Positions 8,086 through 15,760 of a stretch of 59,153 nucleotides of DNA are shown here, piece after piece. The translations under genes and the position numbers were made by a program. Origin of the DNA: Muribaculaceae bacterium (GTDB lineage: Bacteria > Bacteroidota > Bacteroidia > Bacteroidales > Muribaculaceae); the NCBI GenBank assembly GCA_017505535.1, contig JAFVPD010000028.1, positions 1-59,153 on the forward strand, in the 5' to 3' direction. How positions within the stretch are numbered: position 1 is the first letter of the stretch; every line of letters starts with the position of its first letter. The notes beneath the pieces are model-generated. The model saw only the letters and a list, made by a program, of their open reading frames with translations, was not told the origin of the DNA and made no database searches.

Positions 8086-8437
8086 CGCTATGGAATAGTT
8101 TTTTAAATTGTTTAAACTCCTCGTTGATTTCACCGATTGACAATTCTTGGGCCTTTTTCCACTCCATCCATTCGCAGAAGTCTTTACGGAGTTTATTCGC
8201 ACCATTTACTTTTGCCAATTTTTCGTCCAATTCATTTTGGAGTTTAATACGTCCATTTTCTTGCTTTATCTTTTGACGTTGCTTGTTGATATCATAGCCA
8301 AGCGCTACATAGGGTAAAATCATAGCAACTGCCAGAATCACCCAAACAAGCCAACATTCCAAATCTTTAAATATCAACAGCACACAAGATGCTATCAATG
8401 CTACTTCGCACGTTACAATTTTCCAATTCATAATCAA
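8066..8437 (-). CDS. small two-helix membrane protein with coiled-coil tail, unknown accessory of the CorA/NrN type III module
   Basis: I do not recognise this 123-residue protein. Two hydrophobic segments at about 6-24 (IVTCEVALIASCVLLIF) and 28-48 (CWLVWVILAVAMILPYVALGY) form a short membrane hairpin with a DLE turn. From about residue 50 to the end it is charged and heptad-like (KQRQKIKQENGRIKLQNEL and onward), so it should be a cytoplasmic coiled coil. It starts 3 bp after the corA stop and overlaps cas6 by 20 bp, so it is translated as part of the cas operon. Position next to a membrane effector suggests a partner, anchor or inhibitor of CorA; that is inference. A phage-sensing or membrane-damage role of its own is possible. 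Confidence 0.8.
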   Translation of the reverse strand: MIMNWKIVTCEVALIASCVLLIFKDLECWLVWVILAVAMILPYVALGYDINKQRQKIKQENGRIKLQNELDEKLAKVNGANKLRKDFCEWMEWKKAQELSIGEINEEFKQFKKLFHSDVDKTE

Positions 8438-8440
8438 TAA

Positions 8441-9916
8441 TTATACTTTAAGTTTTTTATTCATAATCAATAGCACGCCTACCGAAATCAGTACGCCTGC
8501 AAATATAGTAATAATCTGCCATTCCAAACCGCAATTTTCACATAACACATTACACCATGAATTCATGCCGAAAAATCCGGTTATGATGGATATAGGCAAA
8601 AATACAGTTGCCACGTAATTGAGAATAGTCGCTTTGTTGTTGCGAATACGGTCTTCATTAAGGGATACATACTCATGCAATTCTTGAAACTCATGGTCAA
8701 GGTCCTTAATGCAATCATCCATTTTATAACATTCATGCAGCATAGCATAGAGTTCAATGCCCTGATCTTGCGCAGTTATATCTCTGTGATATATCTGATT
8801 TATGAATCTTATATACTCTTTATACACCGAATTAATGCGTTCAAACACATCCGGAATATTTTTATTTGATAAATGGCTAACATTAGTAATCTCACCCGAG
8901 AAACGCAACATTGTGGCACGTTGCACAATCACGATTTCAGCCATACGGGCATAAACACCATTAAAGTTTGACAACAGAAAATCAGGGACACCTTCACCAG
9001 CAAGATATACCATTGAATAACGGCTTACGCCATAAAGCGAGCCCAAATTCTGCCAACGCATATAAGTAGCTTTATTTAATAGCGAGGCTTTCATATCTTC
9101 ATTTTGACATGTGACAGATTTGCCATCTACGAAGACAAAACGATACCAAAACGAGGACAATTTGCTTGATTTAAATATTGCATTGGGATTTGATGAAAAT
9201 TGAGTTGCAAATGAGGCATGTTTATACCATGACAACACATACATGCGATCATCAATTATAGGCTCAATATCAATATTACTTGCCAATTCATATATGAGTT
9301 TTGTCAAAAAAGAAGCTTCATGCCAACTATCGGTTGTTTTATAACCATTAAAATCTTCATAGTAATCTCCAATTGACTGAAGCCCTTCAATTGACAGATA
9401 CTCAGCAATTTCGTCTCTATATTGTATATCTCCAAAAAAAGGAGGCATGATGCGCCGCCCATACTGATTTATTGCTAATATATCTTCAGGACTGCTTTGA
9501 GATTCAATTTCGTTCATTAAATATAGTGACAACACACCAACACCTGTATCATATAGATTGACATTCATTGCATCAATGCGCAATCGGTATGGTTCTTTTC
9601 GATTTTTTGTTTTTATCAGATATGTGACATTACCATTGCTCAACTTTGGTTCTTTTCGCTCAAAATGATGAATGAGGCTCTTGCTACCCCCCTCATCATA
9701 TAAAATCGGGTGAACAAATTTATAAAAATAATTTTTCTCATTGTAGAGAACTTTCTCATCTTCAATATTATCCGGTTTATGCATGCGTTCCCAATATGAG
9801 GGCATACAATATTCAATGCTATTGAGATTGGTGCGCTCAGTGAACACCTTCTTATCTTGTCCTCTTAAATCCCATTTAAACGGGAACAAAAAAATGTGCG
9901 AACTATATTGTTTCAT
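8441..9916 (-). CDS. corA: CorA-like membrane effector of type III-B CRISPR
   Basis: CorA family proteins are pentameric divalent-cation channels. Copies next to HD-less Cas10 act as the membrane effector, gated by SAM-AMP in the Bacteroides fragilis system. The 491-residue protein has a large cytoplasmic part, a long acidic/helical stalk (about 360-430), TM1 ending in the GMN motif at 450-452 (ITGFFGMN), and TM2 at about 466-486 (WQIITIFAGVLISVGVLLIM). The N-terminal domain is longer than and unlike transport CorA, as expected for a ligand-sensing effector. The loop after GMN carries Cys455, Cys459 and Cys462, which is odd for a CorA mouth. Its ATG overlaps the end of the NrN gene by 14 bp. 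Confidence 0.92.
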   Translation of the reverse strand: MKQYSSHIFLFPFKWDLRGQDKKVFTERTNLNSIEYCMPSYWERMHKPDNIEDEKVLYNEKNYFYKFVHPILYDEGGSKSLIHHFERKEPKLSNGNVTYLIKTKNRKEPYRLRIDAMNVNLYDTGVGVLSLYLMNEIESQSSPEDILAINQYGRRIMPPFFGDIQYRDEIAEYLSIEGLQSIGDYYEDFNGYKTTDSWHEASFLTKLIYELASNIDIEPIIDDRMYVLSWYKHASFATQFSSNPNAIFKSSKLSSFWYRFVFVDGKSVTCQNEDMKASLLNKATYMRWQNLGSLYGVSRYSMVYLAGEGVPDFLLSNFNGVYARMAEIVIVQRATMLRFSGEITNVSHLSNKNIPDVFERINSVYKEYIRFINQIYHRDITAQDQGIELYAMLHECYKMDDCIKDLDHEFQELHEYVSLNEDRIRNNKATILNYVATVFLPISIITGFFGMNSWCNVLCENCGLEWQIITIFAGVLISVGVLLIMNKKLKV

Positions 9917-10673
9917 ATAATTTTTTTATTTTGGTTACTAAATTTATTATCTCTTCTTGTGTATAACAACCACTTGCAGCCCCACAATATCCATCATTTC
10001 CACCATAATATATTTTTCGTTGTAAAATTTCAGCAGAAAACATTTCTTTCAAATCTTTCACTCGATTTCCGTAATAGGTAAATTCCGATTCGGTATAAAT
10101 CAATAAAGCTTCATAGGGATATAACCTATCGCATATTGGGGAAAAGGTTGAAGAAAATGCGTGAACAACAATGAGTTCTTTTACTTGTGTTAGATTCTCC
10201 TGAATTGCTTGCTCTGCCAAAGACTCATCTTCGGCAGATACACCTTGCGCACACCGATCAGCAGTTCTTATTGATTCAATCTCTTCAATAGTTGCTCCCA
10301 TATTAAGCATGGCCGGAATATACCCCACATCATTGGCTGCTACCAATTTTTGATAACGTGTTAAATCTACATTTAGAATTTCAGCGACCTGTTCTAATGA
10401 CGAGCGACGATTGCTATACTCATTATGATGATCAATCTTTACATAATTATCGGGGACAGGAATATCCTCTTTCAATTCTACGCCGTAAATAATATTACCT
10501 GGCTTTTCTGAATGTCGTTTTAATTCTTGTGAATAATTGCTTAAGAATGCATTATCCCATTTTAGCGATGCATTGTAACACACGCACCCACATTGCAATA
10601 CAAGATTTTCAATTTCATACATTTCAAGGTCAAGACCTCCTAAAAAGAAATACTTATTTGTCGGGTGTTTCAT
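9903..10673 (-). CDS. nrN: NrN-like DHH/DHHA1 phosphodiesterase, off-switch for the CRISPR messenger
   Basis: DHH-family phosphodiesterases related to nanoRNases hydrolyse small nucleotides. The member paired with CorA in Bacteroides fragilis (NrN) splits SAM-AMP. This 256-residue protein has DHH at 81-83 in VKIDHHNEYS, a downstream Asp115 in AANDVGY, and the DHHA1 glycine-rich substrate loop GGNDGYCGAASG at 224-235. Motif I is reduced to FFLGGLDLEM with a single Asp15 rather than the common DxD. It is the first gene of the operon and overlaps corA by 14 bp, so signal destroyer and effector are translated together. No -7 box was found in the 85 bp upstream. Confidence 0.88.
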   Translation of the reverse strand: MKHPTNKYFFLGGLDLEMYEIENLVLQCGCVCYNASLKWDNAFLSNYSQELKRHSEKPGNIIYGVELKEDIPVPDNYVKIDHHNEYSNRRSSLEQVAEILNVDLTRYQKLVAANDVGYIPAMLNMGATIEEIESIRTADRCAQGVSAEDESLAEQAIQENLTQVKELIVVHAFSSTFSPICDRLYPYEALLIYTESEFTYYGNRVKDLKEMFSAEILQRKIYYGGNDGYCGAASGCYTQEEIINLVTKIKKLYETI

Positions 10674-10683
10674 GATATTCTAA

Positions 10684-10748
10684 AAATTGAGCGCAATTTA
10701 ATTTTTTTTGGCGTTTTGTGCAAGTCTTTCTTCAATTTATTGCGCAAT
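10684..10748. promoter_or_regulatory. two GCGCAAT palindromes upstream of the cas operon
   Basis: The gap between rnpB and the NrN start contains an AAATTG/CAATTT inverted repeat at 10684-10699 and a perfect 10-bp palindrome ATTGCGCAAT at 10739-10748. Both carry the core GCGCAAT, 51 bp apart. No minus-strand TAnnTTTG box is visible, so the operon may use another promoter type, be controlled by a repressor or activator binding here, or receive read-through from rnpB. A run of seven T (minus strand, 10752-10758) just after rnpB probably ends that transcript. Confidence 0.4.
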
Positions 10749-10758
10749 GATAAAAAAA

Positions 10759-11167
10759 GCAATGGCAGTTGGGCTATAAGCCGGGTTATGTTGACGAGGC
10801 ACTTCCCACGATGTGGGGTTACCACGACAGTTCGTCATTTATCTGAACGACGTGTCACCACGTCGCTTAAGCGCTCAAGGCGCTTCGCAACCTACCCCCC
10901 GACAATGGACGAGCAACCCTTAAATGCCGGTATACTTGGTTTTGCAACCCATAAGACGTGCGGCGCATAATATTCCTATCACACCCGGTGGGCTCTTACC
11001 CCGCCTTTTCACCCTTACCTCCGCAAGCGAAGGCGGTTATTTTCTGTCACGCTACTCTACCGTCGCCGATAGCTTCCCGTTAGGAAATATGGTGCTCTAT
11101 GTTGCCCGGACTTTCCTCTCATTCCTCTATATGTGAATGAGCGACGAACCGCCCAACTGCCTATTGC
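10759..11167 (-). ncRNA. rnpB: RNase P RNA (class A)
   Basis: Catalytic RNA of RNase P, which removes tRNA 5' leaders. Read on the minus strand the gene opens with GCAATAGGCAGTTGGGC and contains the diagnostic GAGGAAAGTCCGGGC. It closes with CCCGGCTTATAGCCC followed by a P1 partner GCCCAACTGCCATTGC. P1 pairs the two ends with one internal change. The length of about 409 nt fits bacterial type A. A run of seven T follows the 3' end. The open frames that run through this interval are not genes. Confidence 0.97.
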
Positions 11168-11172
11168 AAGCA

Positions 11173-11180
11173 CAAATTTA
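11173..11180 (-). promoter_or_regulatory. -7 box of rnpB
   Basis: TAAATTTG on the minus strand, a perfect TAnnTTTG match, ending 6 bp before the predicted 5' end of RNase P RNA at 11167. That spacing is what the Bacteroidetes housekeeping promoter requires. Confidence 0.75.
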
Positions 11181-11224
11181 ATACTTTTTTATTGGTTTTT
11201 GATAGGAATTTGCGTGCTATGTTG

Positions 11225-11232
11225 TATTTTTG
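11225..11232 (+). promoter_or_regulatory. candidate -7 box of aroE
   Basis: TATTTTTG on the plus strand, 27 bp before the chosen aroE ATG at 11260. A TTTG at 11198-11201 is a possible -33 element at slightly long spacing. It supports the ATG at 11260 over the upstream TTG at 11230, which would lie inside the promoter. Confidence 0.5.
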
Positions 11233-11259
11233 TGGAAATTTCAGATACGAAAGAATCCT

Positions 11260-12018
11260 ATGGAAAAAAATTATAGCAGATTATATGGCCTTATTGGCTA
11301 TCCGCTCATTCACTCGTTTTCTCAGAACTATTTCAATCAAAAGTTTGAGGCTGAGGGCATTGACGCTAAATATGTAAATTTTGAGATTGCTGATATTGGC
11401 GAGCTCATGGAGGTTGTGAGCGAAAATGCTAATTTGTGTGGGCTCAACGTAACAATTCCTTACAAGGAGCAAGTTATACCCTATCTTGATGAAGTTGATG
11501 AAGATGCTGCTAAGATTGGGGCTGTAAATGTTATCAAATTCATTCGTGGGAAAAATTCTTTAAAATTTAAGGGGTATAATTCCGACATCATAGGTTTTTG
11601 CGATTCTCTTAAACCATTGCTCAAGCCTGAGCACAAAAAAGCGTTGATTTTGGGAACAGGAGGAGCGGCCAAAGCGGTATATCATGGATTGCTAAATCTT
11701 GGCATTGAGCCGATGTATGTGTCACGTTCAAAACGTGATGGCATGTTGACCTATGGCGATTTGTCGGCCGCGGTTATGAATGAGTACAAAGTTATTGTAA
11801 ACACAACTCCATTGGGCATGTATCCCCACGTTGACGAGTGTCCCAACATTCCATATCATCTCTTGACTCCCTCGCATTTATGTTATGATCTTTTGTACAA
11901 TCCTGATGTTACATTGTTCATGAAACGAGCCGAGGAACAAGGTGCGGCAATAAAGAATGGGCTTGAGATGCTTCTTTTGCAAGCATTTGCAGCTTGGAAC
12001 ATTTGGAACACAAAATAA
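11260..12018 (+). CDS. aroE: shikimate dehydrogenase
   Basis: Reduces 3-dehydroshikimate to shikimate with NADPH in aromatic amino acid synthesis. The 252-residue protein has the substrate-binding IGYPLIHSFSQ (Ser19, Ser21), catalytic Lys69 in NVTIPYKEQ and Asp109 in GYNSDIIGF. The nucleotide-binding GTGGAAKA begins at 132, and NTTPLGM follows. Start: ATG at 11260, since the TTG 30 bp earlier lies in the promoter. The downstream transporter gene begins 14 bp after the stop, so they are probably cotranscribed although functionally unrelated. Confidence 0.95.
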   Translation: MEKNYSRLYGLIGYPLIHSFSQNYFNQKFEAEGIDAKYVNFEIADIGELMEVVSENANLCGLNVTIPYKEQVIPYLDEVDEDAAKIGAVNVIKFIRGKNSLKFKGYNSDIIGFCDSLKPLLKPEHKKALILGTGGAAKAVYHGLLNLGIEPMYVSRSKRDGMLTYGDLSAAVMNEYKVIVNTTPLGMYPHVDECPNIPYHLLTPSHLCYDLLYNPDVTLFMKRAEEQGAAIKNGLEMLLLQAFAAWNIWNTK

Positions 12019-12032
12019 CTCATCTATTAGAT

Positions 12033-12992
12033 ATGGGAACGATGAAAGCTATGGGTCGATGGATTTATATAGCACTGATTATCTTAGTGTTGTTTCCATT
12101 TAATCTCATTGCCGGATTGTCATTTTCTATTACGCCGGCAATAGCTTTACTTTTGGGGCTTATTTATGCTCTTATATTTAAATGTCCTTTCCCTAAATTC
12201 AACAAAAAGGCTTCAAAATATTTGTTGCAAGTGTCGGTTGTTGGATTGGGATTTGGCATGAATATCAACGAGTCGTTAAAGTCAGGGAGTGAGGGTATGA
12301 CGTTCACCATTATTTCTGTTTTAGGAGTTATGGTCGCAGGAATCCTCATCGGATATTGGCTACATCTGAACCGAAACACCTCCTACCTCATCGCCTCCGG
12401 TACAGCTATTTGCGGAGGGAGTGCCATTGCTGCCGTAGGGCCGATTGTAAAAGCGAACGAGGAACAGATGGCTGTTTCGCTTGGGGTTATATTCATTTTA
12501 AATGCTATTGCGTTATTTATTTTCCCGCCAATAGGCCATTACTTTGACATGACTCAACAACAATTTGGCACTTGGGCTGCTATTGCAATACACGACACCT
12601 CGTCGGTCGTTGGTGCCGGAGAGTCTTTTGGTGCAGAAGCATTACAAACGGCAACTTTGATAAAACTGACACGAGCACTATGGATTATCCCATTGTCATT
12701 AATTACAATGTTATTGTTTCGTGACAAATCGAGCAAAATCTCAATACCATGGTTTATATTTCTGTTTATATTAGCCATGACTATTAACACGTTCTGCAAT
12801 CTACCCCAAGAGTTAACCTCATCATTGATTTGGATTGCTAAAAAAGGACTGGTTTTGACTCTATTTCTCATAGGCGCAAGTTTGTCTCTATCTGCAATCA
12901 AATCGGTGGGTTTTAAGCCTCTTCTATTAGCAATATTGCTATGGGTGCTGATTGGCGTCGGAAGCTTTGTGGTTGTTATGAACTCAATGTAA
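12033..12992 (+). CDS. YeiH/YadS-family putative sulfate exporter
   Basis: Member of the PF03601 family (YeiH), integral membrane proteins proposed to export sulfate or a related anion. The 319-residue protein has about ten hydrophobic segments. Family motifs are VSVVGLGFGMNI, the glycine-rich TAICGGSAIAAVGPIV and AIAIHDTSSVVGAG. Start: ATG at 12033, because the longer frame needs a TTG inside the aroE end. The next gene, comEC, begins with GTG 18 bp after its stop. Substrate is not shown by sequence. Confidence 0.88.
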   Translation: MGTMKAMGRWIYIALIILVLFPFNLIAGLSFSITPAIALLLGLIYALIFKCPFPKFNKKASKYLLQVSVVGLGFGMNINESLKSGSEGMTFTIISVLGVMVAGILIGYWLHLNRNTSYLIASGTAICGGSAIAAVGPIVKANEEQMAVSLGVIFILNAIALFIFPPIGHYFDMTQQQFGTWAAIAIHDTSSVVGAGESFGAEALQTATLIKLTRALWIIPLSLITMLLFRDKSSKISIPWFIFLFILAMTINTFCNLPQELTSSLIWIAKKGLVLTLFLIGASLSLSAIKSVGFKPLLLAILLWVLIGVGSFVVVMNSM

Positions 12993-13010
12993 TCTATCTC
13001 ACCAATTGAC

Positions 13011-15041
13011 GTGAAACCGCCCATCTCTTACGTACCACTATTGCCAATATTGGTATCATTTATTGTTGGAATAATCATCTCGGCCTATGATTTTTCAGCA
13101 ATGTGGGTTATTGCAGTAATCGCAATAGCAGTAGCGACATTCTTTAGAGGGTACGCAACAATTGGGATATGCCTGGCATCGTTGGCAATAGGTTGGATTG
13201 ACTTTTCCATACAAGCGCCAAAACCTCTAAGCGAGACTTTCATCAACGCACCACACACCCACACCGCAATCGTACAATCTACGGCGGAGAGTGAGACGTC
13301 TCGGCATCTTATCGTAGAAATTGAAGGAATAGGTCGTTGCAGAGTCACATCACCCTCTTTCTTCCCAATAATTGAAGCCGGGGATATTATCACTTTTACA
13401 TCAACCCTATCCACCCCTAAAAATCAACATGACCTTCCCGACGAGTGGGATTTAGAGTCTTTTATGTATCATCAGGGGATTGTGGGCACGGCTTATATTC
13501 AGCCCGAAAATCTCGCTATTACAGGCCATGACTCGTCTTTAATATGGCGCATCAAACGCCTTCAAACTCATGTTGTTTCTCTCATTGGGGCAAGTCAACT
13601 TGACAGTCCTACGTGTGAATTTCTCATAGCCACAATAACAGGCGACGACTCGTTGCTTGCTCCTGAAAATCGCAAAGAATTTGCATCGGCAGGATTGGCT
13701 CATATTCTTGCTCTCAGCGGACTTCATGTGGGAATAATTGCCATTGTAATATCCATCATTCTGTTTCCACTGACTCTGCTTCAGCAAAGAAACGCACGCA
13801 TTATAATCACAATTATACTTCTATGGGTGTATGCAATAGCAACCGGTTTATCGCCCTCGGTTACCCGAGCAGTAATAATGGCCTCGATATATTTCCTCGG
13901 CACGATACTTCAACGCCGACATAGCTCTATGAATGCAATGTGTTGTGCCGCTTTGCTCATATTGCTTTTTGACCCAATGGCAATATATTCAGTAGGCTTT
14001 CAATTGACATTTATCGCCGTTGCATCAATTTTACTTTTTGCAAATCGATTAAACCCAATAAATCCACGGCGCAAAATATTGCACTACATATTCTCCCTTG
14101 CCTCCCTGTCGTGCGCCGCGATGCTCGGCACCGGCATAATTGTCGCTTATTACTTTCATAATTTTCCGATCTACTTTATTATAGGTAATATCTTTGTTAT
14201 TATGATACTTCCGTTCTTAATGGGTGGAGGAGCTTTATTAGTGATATTGGCCGCGTTAGGGTGTGATCCGCTATGGTTGTGCGACACTCTAAATTGGATT
14301 TACAACATAATCGCAGTCATCACCAAATTTTCTGCTACACTTCCAGGCGCTGAGATAACGGGAATATACTTTCCGGCATGGATAATGATCCCCTATTATG
14401 CGGCTATCGCATCTCTCCTTTTAGCACTCATCTATCGCCGTTTATTTTGGGTTTTATCTTTTTTAATTTTAGCCACCTCAACAATAGCATTTCATTATGC
14501 TATCAAGCCACAATACCACAATCAAGAATATTTCTTTCCTCGCAACACCTACCATACCGACATAATCGCTCGCGACACCACTACGATGTATCTTTTCACC
14601 TCAGCCCCAATGCATCAATACAATGAAATAATAGAACTCTCCAAGACTCGATACCGCGACTACATGGCTCGACGTGATGTTGACACCCTTATCCTCGTAA
14701 CCGACACTTTTAAATCAGACTTAATCGCACGTTATGGTCGCAACATCGTTCTTGCCGGACAACATTACATCATAATTGACGACAACAACGACATCTATAC
14801 CCCCTCATCACGCCCCAACTATGCACTTGTGTGCCGAGGATTTAGAGGTGACATTCTTGAGCTATATGACACAATAAAACCCGATACTATTATACTCAGC
14901 AATGACCTTCACCCCAAGCGTCGCAACCGTTATCACAACGAATGTGAAGTCGCCGGAATTCCGGTACTTTCCATTCAAAAAAAAACAATAGCACCTAAAT
15001 CCGGATTCATTGATATTGACAATATCGGTGATTTTATGTAA
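13011..15041 (+). CDS. comEC: ComEC/Rec2-family DNA internalisation channel protein
   Basis: Inner-membrane protein that passes single-stranded DNA into the cytoplasm in competent bacteria. Bacteroidetes encode it widely even where competence is unproven. The 676-residue protein starts at GTG 13011. It has N-terminal membrane helices, a soluble DUF4131-type OB region (about 60-150), and the competence domain beginning near 195 with the hallmark ILALSGLHVGI (about 231-241). More helices follow to about 490. The C-terminal 170 residues do not show the HxHxDH metallo-beta-lactamase motif found in longer ComEC proteins. The conclusion is a ComEC core without an active nuclease-type C domain. Confidence 0.9.
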   Translation: MKPPISYVPLLPILVSFIVGIIISAYDFSAMWVIAVIAIAVATFFRGYATIGICLASLAIGWIDFSIQAPKPLSETFINAPHTHTAIVQSTAESETSRHLIVEIEGIGRCRVTSPSFFPIIEAGDIITFTSTLSTPKNQHDLPDEWDLESFMYHQGIVGTAYIQPENLAITGHDSSLIWRIKRLQTHVVSLIGASQLDSPTCEFLIATITGDDSLLAPENRKEFASAGLAHILALSGLHVGIIAIVISIILFPLTLLQQRNARIIITIILLWVYAIATGLSPSVTRAVIMASIYFLGTILQRRHSSMNAMCCAALLILLFDPMAIYSVGFQLTFIAVASILLFANRLNPINPRRKILHYIFSLASLSCAAMLGTGIIVAYYFHNFPIYFIIGNIFVIMILPFLMGGGALLVILAALGCDPLWLCDTLNWIYNIIAVITKFSATLPGAEITGIYFPAWIMIPYYAAIASLLLALIYRRLFWVLSFLILATSTIAFHYAIKPQYHNQEYFFPRNTYHTDIIARDTTTMYLFTSAPMHQYNEIIELSKTRYRDYMARRDVDTLILVTDTFKSDLIARYGRNIVLAGQHYIIIDDNNDIYTPSSRPNYALVCRGFRGDILELYDTIKPDTIILSNDLHPKRRNRYHNECEVAGIPVLSIQKKTIAPKSGFIDIDNIGDFM

Positions 15042-15046
15042 ATTTG
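15039..15046 (+). promoter_or_regulatory. promoter -7 box overlapping the comEC stop codon
   Basis: TAAATTTG overlaps the comEC TAA stop. A TTG at 15017-15019 lies about 19 bp upstream, close to the -33 spacing. It would start transcription of the PASTA-rluD pair near 15053, about 57 bp before the GTG start. Confidence 0.6.
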
Positions 15047-15109
15047 CAAAATTAAAAGTAGTATATCACTACTAAACATTTAAACCATTACATCTAAAAC
15101 AGCTTTAAC

Positions 15110-15742
15110 GTGAAAAAAATTTTTAGTATAATCGGACGATTTCTCAAAAATCACCCCATAATAGCACATCTCATTTACATCACGATAACCGGTTTTATTG
15201 TCATGTGGATTACACTCATATGGCTTGAGCATTGGACCGGGCACGGTGATTTCCGCGAAGTCCCCGACATCAAAGGGCTATCCTACAATGAAGCTGCCAC
15301 AGTGCTTGCAGCAAGTGATTTACAAGCAGTTTTATCCGACTCTGTGTTCAACACAAAAGTTACACCCGGACAAGTTGTAGAACAAATACCCAAAGCCGGG
15401 TCAAAAGTTAAACCTGAACGTGCCGTATATGTAATCATCAATGCATATTCACCTCGAACAGTTACAGTTCCCAACATGACCGATATTTCCCTACGTCAAG
15501 CTCGATCTATCATTGAGGGATTAGGGATAAAAAACATTCGTGTGGTTGAAGTTCCTTCGGAATACAAAGGCCTTGTTATGGCAGTGAAATATAATGGATT
15601 GCCTCTAAGTTCAGGAATGCGCATTCCTATCACTGCGGCCATCACCATTGAAGTAGGCAAAGGAATTGAACAATGTGATAGCACGATTATTGAAACCACA
15701 AACGAAGAGGTAGAGTCAGGCGATGACTTAGGATTGTTCTAA
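15110..15742 (+). CDS. membrane-anchored PASTA-domain protein
   Basis: PASTA domains bind peptidoglycan fragments or act as wall-facing spacers; no kinase domain is attached here. The 210-residue protein starts at GTG 15110 and has one membrane helix (about 17-40, IIAHLIYITITGFIVMWITL). It then has a first PASTA unit at about 45-110 (VPDIKGLSYNEAATVLAAS) and a second at about 113-188 (VPNMTDISLRQARSIIEGLG), followed by an acidic tail. It precedes rluD by 18 bp. The role is probably envelope-related, but the ligand is unknown. Confidence 0.88.
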   Translation: MKKIFSIIGRFLKNHPIIAHLIYITITGFIVMWITLIWLEHWTGHGDFREVPDIKGLSYNEAATVLAASDLQAVLSDSVFNTKVTPGQVVEQIPKAGSKVKPERAVYVIINAYSPRTVTVPNMTDISLRQARSIIEGLGIKNIRVVEVPSEYKGLVMAVKYNGLPLSSGMRIPITAAITIEVGKGIEQCDSTIIETTNEEVESGDDLGLF

Positions 15743-15760
15743 ACCCAACACTACATCACT

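Noticed and set aside
8086..8205. 40-residue N-terminal extension of Cas6
   Set aside because: It lies wholly inside the preceding gene, is basic and low-complexity, and the ATG at 8085 starts at the natural ferredoxin fold.
1..10673. Cyclic-oligoadenylate effectors such as Csm6, Csx1 or Can
   Set aside because: No CARF or HEPN protein is present in the operon; the CorA/NrN pair is the only effector set.
10665..11136. Two plus-strand open frames over RNase P RNA
   Set aside because: They lie opposite rnpB; the RNA gene explains the sequence.
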